NCBI GenBank assembly: GCA_013817555.1
Contig: JACDCN010000105.1
Location: forward strand, 1 to 7,073
DNA from: Actinomycetota bacterium
GTDB taxonomy: Bacteria; Actinomycetota; Thermoleophilia; Gaiellales; Gaiellaceae
Direction of reading: 5' to 3'
Length of the DNA stretch: 7,073 bases
Numbering within the stretch: the first letter of the stretch is position 1; every line of letters begins with the position of its first letter. A model generated the notes under the pieces. That model was not told the DNA's origin. It searched no databases and was given only the letters and a program-made list of their open reading frames with translations. This document shows, in pieces, positions 1 to 5,111 of this stretch. The translations under genes were made by a program, and so were the position numbers.

Positions 1-822
1 GGTCGCTACGCGGAGGCCGAAGCGCACGCGAGCGCATGCGTCGAGCGCTCGGGCGGGATCGACTCGGGCTCGTATCTCCACGGCCTCACCTGGCGCGTCG
101 CGGCCCGATTCATGCTCGGGCAGTGGGAGAGTGCGCTCGCCGACCAGGCGGAGCTCGAGCGAGTCGTCGCGGAGGATCCGCGGGAGCTGCCGGCCGGCTA
201 CACGATGCGCGCGTACACGTTCACCGCTCTCTGCCGACAGCTGCGTGGCGAGCTCGACGAGGCCGATCGCTACATCGAGCTGGGGCGGCGGTACTTCGAC
301 TCCGTGCGCTCCATGCGCCGTCGAGGGTCGCTGCAGGCGCAGCCCCTGGCCCTCGCGCTGGCGCACCGGGGGCGCTTCGAGGAGGCGCTCGTGCTGTGTC
401 CGCTCATGCCCCGCACGGCGGGCGCGGGACTCACGCTCGAGCTCCTGTGCGAGATCACGGCGACGCAGCAGAGGTGGGAGGACGCCGCCGGGCTCGTTGC
501 GGCCACGCGCGCCGAGGCCGAGATCGGCGAGCAGCTCCAGCTCCCGCTCTACGCCGACCGGCTCGAAGGCCGAGCGGCCGCCGCCGCCGGCGACGTGGAG
601 CGCGCGGCGCCGCTCTTGCGCCGGTCCACCGAGGGGTTCGCGGCACTCGGAGCCCGTTGGGAGGAGGCGTGGTCGCGTCTCTTGCTCGCCGAGGTGCTCG
701 TCGCCGGCGGACAGCAGGACGCCGGGCGCGAGCTTGCAGCCGCTCTCCCCGTTTTCGAGCAGCTCGGCTCGGTGCGGGAGGCCGAGCGGACGCGCGCGTA
801 TCTCGCAGACGTCGCGGTGTAG
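1..822 (+). CDS. TPR-repeat protein, C-terminal part (5' end outside window)
   Basis: The frame is open from base 1 to the TAG at 820-822, giving 273 residues with no start in view that must be the true one. The protein is almost wholly helical, with repeating hairpins of the TPR type: GRYAEAEAHA at residues 1-10, LGQWESALAD from about 39, RGELDEADRYIELG, HRGRFEEALVL, QQRWEDAAGLV, AAGDVERAAPLL, then the tail FAALGARWEEAWSRLLLAEV. No membrane segment or catalytic motif is visible. This kind of tail is common at the C terminus of large actinobacterial regulators (LuxR/MalT-type or cyclase-AAA-TPR proteins), where the repeats serve as a protein-binding or sensing surface; which one applies cannot be told without the missing N-terminal part. 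A 117-bp gap with its own operator separates it from the next gene, so it is probably not in that operon. An in-frame ATG at 112 is internal to a repeat and unlikely to be the start. Confidence 0.8.
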   Translation, partial: GRYAEAEAHASACVERSGGIDSGSYLHGLTWRVAARFMLGQWESALADQAELERVVAEDPRELPAGYTMRAYTFTALCRQLRGELDEADRYIELGRRYFDSVRSMRRRGSLQAQPLALALAHRGRFEEALVLCPLMPRTAGAGLTLELLCEITATQQRWEDAAGLVAATRAEAEIGEQLQLPLYADRLEGRAAAAAGDVERAAPLLRRSTEGFAALGARWEEAWSRLLLAEVLVAGGQQDAGRELAAALPVFEQLGSVREAERTRAYLADVAV

Positions 823-872
823 GAGGCGGCGGGCGGGAGGACGGGCGGCTCGGCTCCGAGCGTCGTACTGTG

Positions 873-889
873 TAGGGTACGTGTAAGGT
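873..889 (+). promoter_or_regulatory. candidate -10 region of the metal-uptake operon
   Basis: Two hexamers of the loose actinobacterial TANNNT form are present: TAGGGT at 873-878 and TAAGGT at 884-889. The second lies inside the palindromic operator at 882-899, and a start site from the first would also fall in it. Either arrangement would let a bound repressor block transcription. No convincing -35 hexamer sits 16-18 bp upstream, so this is a weak placement based mainly on context. Confidence 0.3.
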
Positions 890-899
890 CTGCCTTACA
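882..899 (+). promoter_or_regulatory. DtxR/IdeR-type operator palindrome
   Basis: The sequence TGTAAGGTCTGCCTTACA is a perfect inverted repeat with 7-bp arms (882-888 and 893-899) around a 4-bp centre. Its AGG-N4-CCT layout is the same as in the known DtxR/IdeR consensus TTAGGTTAGCCTAA, and 10 of those 14 core positions agree by hand comparison. It lies 40 bp before the start of the substrate-binding protein gene. The third gene of the downstream operon encodes a DtxR-family regulator, so the simplest reading is a metal-dependent autoregulated repressor site. The assignment to that regulator is inferred from context. Confidence 0.75.
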
Positions 900-905
900 T
901 CCCGG

Positions 906-921
906 CTACGGAAACCCTTAC
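906..921 (+). promoter_or_regulatory. second, degenerate DtxR-like box
   Basis: CCTTAC at 916-921 repeats exactly the right half-site of the perfect palindrome (893-898). Ten bases to its left, CTACGG at 906-911 matches the left half-site GTAAGG at four of six positions. The centre of this imperfect box is 23 bp from the centre of the first, about two helical turns, so two dimers could sit on the same face of the DNA. The box ends just before the ribosome binding site. Confidence 0.4.
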
Positions 922-923
922 GC

Positions 924-930
924 GGAGGGT
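924..930 (+). promoter_or_regulatory. ribosome binding site that fixes the TTG start
   Basis: GGAGGGT, a strong match to the 16S anti-Shine-Dalgarno, lies 9 bases before the TTG at 940. It supports TTG as the start, since the signal peptide follows at once. ACCCT at 914-918 is complementary to AGGGT at 926-930, so a small 5-bp hairpin could partly mask this site in the mRNA. Confidence 0.75.
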
Positions 931-939
931 CAGCACACA

Positions 940-1944
940 TTGAAACCACTCGCAGGTCTGGCAGTCGTCATCGTCACCGCAGCCGCGGCGGCCGGCTGTG
1001 GCGGCGGCACGGACCACACGATCACGGTCTACTCCGGGCGCGAGGAAGAGCTGGTCGCCCCGCTCTTCGAGCTGTTCACGGACGAGACGGGGATCGAGGT
1101 CGAGGTGCGCTACGGGGACAGCGCCGAGCTCGCTGCGACGATCGCGGAGGAGGGCGAGAACTCCCCCGCGGATGTGTTCTGGGCGCAGGATCCGGGCTCC
1201 CTGGGCGCAGTCGAGGACGAGCTCGACCCGCTCTCGGACGGAATCCTGGGAATGGTTCCGGAGCGGTTTCGCGACTCAGACGGCAGATGGATCGGCACCT
1301 CGGGACGCTCGCGGGTCATCGTTTACAACACCGAGGCGCTTTCTGAGGACGAGGTTCCCGACTCGGTCTTCGAGCTGACGGACCCCGCCTGGAAGGGGCG
1401 GATAGGAATCGCCCCCACGAATGCGTCCTTCCAGGCCTTCGTGACCGCGATGCGCCTGGCCGAGGGCGACGACGCGACGCGTCAATGGCTTCTCGACCTG
1501 CAGGAGAACGACCCCAAGGAGTACGAGAAGAACACCCCTGTCGTCGAAGCGGCCGCGGCCGGCGAGATCGATCTCGGTCTCGTCAACCACTACTACCTCT
1601 ACCTCGTTCAGGAAGAACAGCCTGCTGCGCCGATCGCGAACCACTTCCTCGAGGCGGGCGATCCGGGCGCGCTCGTGAGCGTCGCCGGCGTCGGTGTTCT
1701 CGAGAGCGCTGGCAACGCGTCGGCGGCGGAGCGCTTCGTCGAGTTCCTCCTCTCCCCGGAAGGCCAGCGCTTCTACGTCGAGGAAGCGGAAGAGGCTGAG
1801 TATCCGCTCGTCGAGGGAATCGACGGGAGGCCCGGTCTCCCTCCGCTCGACTCGCTCGAGGGCCCGTCCGTCGACCTCACGAGCTTCGGCGCCGAGCACG
1901 AGGCGACGATCGAGCTTCTGCGCGAGACCGGCTATCTGACATGA
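940..1944 (+). CDS. Fe(III)-type ABC transporter substrate-binding lipoprotein (FbpA/FutA-like)
   Basis: This 334-residue protein starts at TTG. The first 19 residues form a lipoprotein signal with lipobox AAGC and the acylated Cys at position 20, so the mature protein should be anchored outside the cell membrane. The fold is that of the periplasmic iron-binding class: YSGREEEL (31-38) opening lobe 1, SPADVFWAQDPGSLGA (75-90), SRVIVYNTEAL (124-133), the FELTDPAWKGRIGIAPTN block (144-161), and VNHYYLYL (215-222). The adjacent tyrosines Y218-Y219 match the Tyr pair that binds Fe(III) in FbpA, with Y221 close by; a histidine is missing after the YSG motif, as in Tyr-dominated members. Length is normal for the family. 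It is the first gene of the operon and its stop overlaps the permease start. Ferric iron is the likely ligand by family, though a related metal or other anion cannot be excluded. Confidence 0.9.
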   Translation: MKPLAGLAVVIVTAAAAAGCGGGTDHTITVYSGREEELVAPLFELFTDETGIEVEVRYGDSAELAATIAEEGENSPADVFWAQDPGSLGAVEDELDPLSDGILGMVPERFRDSDGRWIGTSGRSRVIVYNTEALSEDEVPDSVFELTDPAWKGRIGIAPTNASFQAFVTAMRLAEGDDATRQWLLDLQENDPKEYEKNTPVVEAAAAGEIDLGLVNHYYLYLVQEEQPAAPIANHFLEAGDPGALVSVAGVGVLESAGNASAAERFVEFLLSPEGQRFYVEEAEEAEYPLVEGIDGRPGLPPLDSLEGPSVDLTSFGAEHEATIELLRETGYLT

Positions 1945-3575
1945 GCCCCACTCCGGAATCTTTGCGCGGCCGGAATCCGCGCAAGCGGATTCCGGCCTTG
2001 CGCAACTCGGCGGGGCGCGCTCCGCTCCCGCTCGTCGTGACGGCGGGCCTCGTCGTCGCGCTCCTCCTGCTGCCGCTCGCCTACCTCGTGATACGGGTCG
2101 CCGGTAGCGGTCGGGCGTTGGAGATCCTCGGCGAGTCGTCGACGTGGCGACTGGTCTGGAACACCGTGCTGCTCGCGGCCGGAGTCGTTCTCGCTTCGGT
2201 TCTCGTCGCGGTTCCGCTCGCGTGGCTCGTCACCCGCACGGACCTGCCGGCGCGGCGGCTGTGGGCCACGGCGGGCGCGCTTCCGCTGGTCATCCCGAGC
2301 TACGTCGCCGCGTTCTGCCTGCTCGGGTTCTTCGGCGAGCGAGGGCTGCTGGCAGAGGCGCTCGGCGTCGAGCGTCTTCCCGAGGTGAGGGGGTACTGGG
2401 GATCGCTGATCGCCCTGACGCTGGCGACCTACCCGTACGTGTTCCTGCTGACTCAGACCGCGCTTCGGAGCCTCGATCCCTCACTCGACGAAGCGGCCCG
2501 CGGCCTCGGCAGCTCGAGCCGTCGCGCGTTCTGGCGCGTCACCGCGCCGGCGCTGCGTCCTGCGGTCGGGCTCGGAGCGCTCCTCGTCGCCTTGTACACC
2601 TTCTCCGACTTCGGCGTCGTCTCGCTCATGGACTACGACACGCTCACGCGGTCGATCTACGTTCAATACCGGAGCCTGTTCGACCGCGCCCCGGCCGCGA
2701 CGCTCGCGCTGCTCCTCGTCGCGCTCACGGCGGTAGTGCTCGTCCTCGAGTATCGCGCCCGGCAGCGAGGTCGTCTCTACCGGACCGGCCCTGGGACGCA
2801 GCGGCCGCAGCCGGTCGTGGCGCTCGGGCGGTGGACAGGGCCGGCGCTCGGCTTCTGCACCGTCGTCGTCGGGCTCTTCCTTGTCCTTCCTGCGGGAGTT
2901 CTCGGCTACTGGCTCGCGCGCGGGATCGTCAACGAGCGCGAGTTCACGATGCCCTGGGGCGAGACGCTCAACTCTCTCGGGGCTTCCGGGCTCGCGGGGG
3001 CCGTGGCCGTCCTCGCGGCGCTGCCGATCGCTGTCCTGGCACTCCGCCATCCTTCGCCGAGCTCGCGACTGTTGGAACGGCTCTCGTACGCCGGAAATGC
3101 CCTGCCCGGCCTCGTCATCGCGCTCTCCCTCGTTTTCTTTGCCGCCCGCTATGCGTCGCCCGTCTACCAGACGCTGGCGCTCCTGGTGTTCGCCTATGTC
3201 GTGCGCTTCTTTCCCCAGGCGCTCGCCGGAGTCGAGTCGGCGCTCGAACGTGTGAGCCCTCGCTACGAGGAGGCCGCGCGGAGCCTCGGACGCGGTCCCC
3301 TCCAGACCTTCGCTCGGGTCACGGTCCCGCTCGTCCGCTCCGGCGTGCTCGCGGGAGCGGCGCTCGTCTTTCTGTCGGCGATGAAAGAGCTCCCGGCAAC
3401 GCTGCTCCTGCGGCCGATCGGGTTCGAGACTCTCGCCACCGAGATCTGGAAGCTGACGCAGGTCGGCGCCTACTCACAGGCCGCCGTCCCGGCTCTCGTC
3501 CTGATCGTCGCCTCGGCGCCCATCCTCTACCTCATCTCCTCTGCGCACCGCTTCGAGTCCGGCCAAGCCGGGTAG
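1941..3575 (+). CDS. Fe(III)-type ABC transporter permease, fused two-domain (FbpB-like)
   Basis: The 544-residue protein begins at the ATG of an ATGA overlap with the lipoprotein gene; there is no good ribosome site, so it is probably translated by coupling. About 12 hydrophobic helices are visible (roughly 30-52, 72-98, 108-131, 152-172, 205-228, 251-270, 299-326, 347-368, 387-402, 409-427, 466-487, 514-533), arranged as two homologous halves. Each half carries the EAA loop that docks on the ATPase: DEAARGLG (183-190) and EEAARSLG (443-450). LVIPSYVAAF (116-125) and ALPGLVIALSLVFF (387-400) are typical of the FbpB/ThiP-type permeases. It would form the membrane channel for the substrate delivered by the lipoprotein. 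The first 28 residues are Arg/Pro-rich, unlike a usual permease N terminus, and are largely encoded by the hairpin at 1962-2005. No ATP-binding subunit follows it. Confidence 0.9.
   Translation: MSPTPESLRGRNPRKRIPALRNSAGRAPLPLVVTAGLVVALLLLPLAYLVIRVAGSGRALEILGESSTWRLVWNTVLLAAGVVLASVLVAVPLAWLVTRTDLPARRLWATAGALPLVIPSYVAAFCLLGFFGERGLLAEALGVERLPEVRGYWGSLIALTLATYPYVFLLTQTALRSLDPSLDEAARGLGSSSRRAFWRVTAPALRPAVGLGALLVALYTFSDFGVVSLMDYDTLTRSIYVQYRSLFDRAPAATLALLLVALTAVVLVLEYRARQRGRLYRTGPGTQRPQPVVALGRWTGPALGFCTVVVGLFLVLPAGVLGYWLARGIVNEREFTMPWGETLNSLGASGLAGAVAVLAALPIAVLALRHPSPSSRLLERLSYAGNALPGLVIALSLVFFAARYASPVYQTLALLVFAYVVRFFPQALAGVESALERVSPRYEEAARSLGRGPLQTFARVTVPLVRSGVLAGAALVFLSAMKELPATLLLRPIGFETLATEIWKLTQVGAYSQAAVPALVLIVASAPILYLISSAHRFESGQAG
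1962..2005 (+). repeat. perfect inverted repeat, GCAA-tetraloop hairpin at the gene junction
   Basis: Bases 1968-1980 (GGCCGGAATCCGC) and 1985-1997 (GCGGATTCCGGCC) are exact reverse complements over 13 bp with the 4-base loop GCAA, a GNRA tetraloop closed by C-G. Beyond a two-base TT bulge the stem goes on: TTGCGC at 1962-1967 pairs with GCGCAA at 2000-2005. It starts 21 bases after the permease start codon and lies inside the reading frame. No T-tract follows, so it is not an intrinsic terminator. It could stabilise the 3' end of the lipoprotein message or slow ribosomes entering the permease; that role is inferred. Confidence 0.85.
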
Positions 3576-3584
3576 ATTGCTTCC

Positions 3585-4274
3585 ATGGCACAGCCGCACG
3601 GGCACTCCGTCGACGAGTACCTCGAGACCATCTACTTTCTCGCGTTCCCGATCGGGGAGTACCGGCCGTCGACCGGGTCGACGGCGATCGCAGCACGGGT
3701 CGCCGAGATGCTCGGGGTCTCGCGCGCCTCGGCGGGAGAGATGTTGAAGCGTCTCGAAGCAGAGGGTCTCGTCGAGCGGGGCGACCAGAAGGAAGCGATT
3801 CTCACCCCGACCGGAACGGAGCGGGCCAAGCGCGTCGTCCGCAAGCACCGCATCATCGAGCGCTTCCTGACCGACTTCATGGGCTATACGGCCGGCGAGT
3901 CGCACGTGCACGCGGACGAGCTCGGCGACACGTTCACCGACGAGATGATCGAACGGATCAACGACCGTCTCGGTCACCCAGACCGCTGTCCTCACGGCTG
4001 GCCGGTGGAGCCGGAGGTCGAGCAGGCGGAGAACAAAGAGCTCGTTCCGCTCGGCGATCTCGACCCCGGACGTGAAGCCGAGATCATGCGGCTCGCCGAG
4101 CACGACGGCGACCTCCTGCACTGGTTCTACGAGGAGGGGCTCGTGCCCGGGACGCAGGTGTCCGTGCGCAGCGCGCAGCCCGCCGCAGGGCAGCTCACCG
4201 TCACGGTCGACGGCGTCGAGCGCGCGCTCAGCGAGAAGGCCGCGGACGGCATCTATGTCCGGGCTGCGGCGTAG
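3585..4274 (+). CDS. DtxR-family metal-dependent transcriptional repressor
   Basis: The 229-residue protein begins 9 bp after the permease stop with only a weak ribosome site, so it is the last gene of the transporter operon. Three domains are visible: an N-terminal winged helix-turn-helix (VDEYLETIYFL at 9-19, recognition helix around SRASAGEMLKRLEAEGLV at 46-63), a dimerisation and metal domain (about 75-140, KHRIIERFL at 87-95 and the family hallmark HPDRCPHGWP at 131-140), and a C-terminal FeoA/SH3-like domain (about 150-227). It should bind the palindrome at 882-899 and repress metal uptake when metal-loaded. By hand alignment with MntR, ligand positions E11, E14, H88 and D111 are filled, but the usual E-H pair of the (H/E)xxAxxLEH helix is G114-D115. 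Metal specificity (Fe or Mn) and perhaps metal responsiveness are therefore uncertain. Length is typical of DtxR/IdeR rather than of the shorter MntR. Confidence 0.93.
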   Translation: MAQPHGHSVDEYLETIYFLAFPIGEYRPSTGSTAIAARVAEMLGVSRASAGEMLKRLEAEGLVERGDQKEAILTPTGTERAKRVVRKHRIIERFLTDFMGYTAGESHVHADELGDTFTDEMIERINDRLGHPDRCPHGWPVEPEVEQAENKELVPLGDLDPGREAEIMRLAEHDGDLLHWFYEEGLVPGTQVSVRSAQPAAGQLTVTVDGVERALSEKAADGIYVRAAA

Positions 4275-4276
4275 CG

Positions 4277-4307
4277 GTTCTTACGAATCGTTCAAATCAC
4301 CTTCAAA
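4277..4307 (+). promoter_or_regulatory. tandem direct repeats, possible response-regulator site
   Basis: Three similar heptamers follow each other: GTTCTTA (4277-4283), GTTCAAA (4290-4296) and CTTCAAA (4301-4307). The last two are 11 bp apart, one helical turn, which is the usual pitch of tandem sites for OmpR/PhoB-type winged-helix regulators; the GTTCA start also recalls actinobacterial PHO-box units. They lie just upstream of the secreted-protein gene and downstream of the regulator stop. No clear -10 box was found, so the promoter itself is not located. Confidence 0.35.
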
Positions 4308-4352
4308 GACGGCTGCCAGCATGCGCACAGCGTTTCTTCGTCGACAGTCACT

Positions 4353-4363
4353 GGGGAGGAGAG
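4353..4363 (+). promoter_or_regulatory. ribosome binding site that decides the start of the secreted-protein gene
   Basis: GGGGAGGAGAG is a strong purine-rich site placed 8-12 bases before the ATG at 4372. An earlier in-frame ATG at 4321 has no such site and would put an Arg-rich stretch before the signal peptide, so 4372 is preferred. Confidence 0.75.
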
Positions 4364-4371
4364 TCGGAACG

Positions 4372-4962
4372 ATGAGAACGAATCGATATGTCGCCGCGGC
4401 AGCTACCGGCGCTGTGGCTCTGTTGATCGGAGGCGGGGCCGCGTTCGCGGGGCAAAGTCCCGAGGACAAAGGCGCGCGCTGCGAGGCACGGCTCGCCACG
4501 ATCGCCGAGAGGCACGGCATGACGGTCGCGCAGGTCGAGACTAGGGTCAAAGAGAGGCTCACGGCCAGGATTGACGCCGCGCTGCGGTCCGGCGGGATCA
4601 CCGCCGAACGGGCGGCCATGTTGAAGGAGCGAATCGCCGAGGGCAGTCTTTGCCGTGGTGCTCAAGCTCTCAAGGCTAAGCACCGGAGGTACCCGCTGCT
4701 TGCAGCGGCCGCAGAGTTCCTGGGGCTGGACCGCGCAGAGCTCCGGGCGGCCCTTCCCGGAACCTCGCTTTCGGCGCTCGCCGAGAGGCGGGAGAAGAGC
4801 GTGGCTGGCCTGAAGGCGGCGATGATAGCTCCCGTGCAGGCGAAGCTGGCGAAGGCCGTCGGGGGGAGGCGCATCTCGCAGGAGCGCGCCGACACGCTGC
4901 TCGACCGGCTCGGGGATCGCGTCGAACGCATCGTTGCCAGGGTGTTCCCGGCACGCTCTTAG
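4372..4962 (+). CDS. secreted helical protein with internal duplication, function unknown
   Basis: The 196-residue product has a signal peptide: MRTNR, a hydrophobic stretch at 6-25, and a likely signal peptidase I cut after AFA at about 26-27. The mature part is charged and helical. Residues 43-88 and 135-180 align without gaps over 46 positions (TIAERHGMTV with ALAERREKSV, GGITAERAAMLKERI with RRISQERADTLLDRL), 13 identities by hand count, so the protein is an old internal duplication. Between the copies lies AAAEFLGLDRAELRAALPG (111-129), a pattern I know from small exported actinobacterial and DUF2680-like proteins with no firm function. Only two cysteines exist, C37 and C94, bracketing the first copy and able to form a disulfide outside the cell. 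It has its own strong ribosome site and an intergenic gap of 97 bp, so it is probably a separate unit from the metal operon, ended by the terminator at 5039-5073. Confidence 0.8.
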   Translation: MRTNRYVAAAATGAVALLIGGGAAFAGQSPEDKGARCEARLATIAERHGMTVAQVETRVKERLTARIDAALRSGGITAERAAMLKERIAEGSLCRGAQALKAKHRRYPLLAAAAEFLGLDRAELRAALPGTSLSALAERREKSVAGLKAAMIAPVQAKLAKAVGGRRISQERADTLLDRLGDRVERIVARVFPARS

Positions 4963-4965
4963 GGC

Positions 4966-4978
4966 GTTCTTAGAGAAC
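4966..4978. repeat. short palindrome after the secreted-protein gene
   Basis: GTTCT-TAG-AGAAC is a perfect 5-bp inverted repeat around a 3-base centre, just past the stop codon at 4960-4962. The heptamer GTTCTTA in it also occurs at 4277-4283, upstream of the same gene. It could be a protein-binding site, and it does not match the LexA box that I know from actinobacteria. Short palindromes of this size arise by chance fairly often. Confidence 0.35.
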
Positions 4979-4992
4979 TCACACGATCGTCT

Positions 4993-4998
4993 TATAAA
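4993..4998 (+). promoter_or_regulatory. candidate -10 box in the 3' intergenic region
   Basis: TATAAA stands out as an AT-rich hexamer in a very GC-rich setting and fits a sigma-A -10 element. At the matching distance upstream only TTAGAG (4970-4975) is available, a poor -35. If used, transcription would begin near 5005 and end at the terminator, giving a transcript of about 70 bases. The hexamer is nearly self-complementary, so an opposite-strand promoter is equally possible. Confidence 0.25.
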
Positions 4999-5004
4999 GG
5001 CGCG

Positions 5005-5073
5005 ATTGAGTACGAAAGGCATTCCCTCCGATTGCACACCGAGGGCCCGCTCGCGCGGGCCTTCGGTCTTTCT
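5005..5073 (+). ncRNA. possible small RNA (or 3' UTR) ending in an intrinsic terminator
   Basis: Between a TATAAA box and a strong terminator lies a non-coding stretch of about 70 bases. Its unpaired part contains CCCTCCG (5024-5030), which is complementary over 7 bases to CGGAGGG at 923-929, the ribosome site of the lipoprotein gene, and more generally to Shine-Dalgarno sequences. C-rich anti-Shine-Dalgarno loops are a known feature of some bacterial small RNAs. CGATTG occurs twice (5003-5008, 5029-5034). The plainer explanation is that this is the 3' UTR of the secreted-protein mRNA; no conserved RNA family was recognised. Confidence 0.2.
5039..5073 (+). terminator. intrinsic terminator
   Basis: CCGAGGGCCCGC (5039-5050) pairs with GCGGGCCTTCGG (5055-5066) in a 12-bp stem with one G-U pair and a TCGC loop, followed by TCTTTCT (5067-5073). 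The T-rich side is on the plus strand, so it ends transcription of the secreted-protein gene before the convergent gpsA. In the opposite direction there is no T-tract, so it would act only weakly on gpsA read-through. Confidence 0.88.
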
Positions 5074-5111
5074 AGGCGGCCGTCGGAGAGAAGATCAGCC
5101 GCTCTCAGGCT

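Noticed and set aside
848..861. GCTCGGCTCCGAGC hairpin as terminator of the TPR gene
   Set aside because: Stem of only about 5 bp with no following T-tract; not enough for an intrinsic terminator.
36..875. Long plus-strand frames overlapping the TPR gene (36-875 and 131-886)
   Set aside because: Arg/Ala-rich low-complexity translations with no domain pattern; the frame at 1-822 shows regular TPR helices and is open from the window edge.
1276..1899. Minus-strand open frame opposite the lipoprotein gene
   Set aside because: Antisense shadow: its codon pattern is the mirror of the coding strand and no motif or ribosome site is present.
1968..1997. Hairpin at the lipoprotein/permease junction as an intrinsic terminator
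   Set aside because: No T-run follows on either strand and it lies inside the permease reading frame; kept as an inverted repeat instead.
2144..4075. 643-codon plus-strand frame across the permease and regulator genes
   Set aside because: Arg-rich translation without any family motif that spans two well-supported genes; typical stop-poor shadow frame in GC-rich DNA.
3474..4121. Minus-strand open frame opposite the permease end and regulator
   Set aside because: Same reason; it spans a gene junction and shows no recognisable domain.
4341..4346. TCGACA as a -35 box for the secreted-protein gene
   Set aside because: The matching -10 would fall directly at the start codon with no TANNNT hexamer there and would remove the ribosome site.
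4348..5037. Minus-strand open frame opposite the secreted-protein gene
   Set aside because: The plus-strand frame has a signal peptide, a strong ribosome site and an internal repeat; the antisense translation has none of these.
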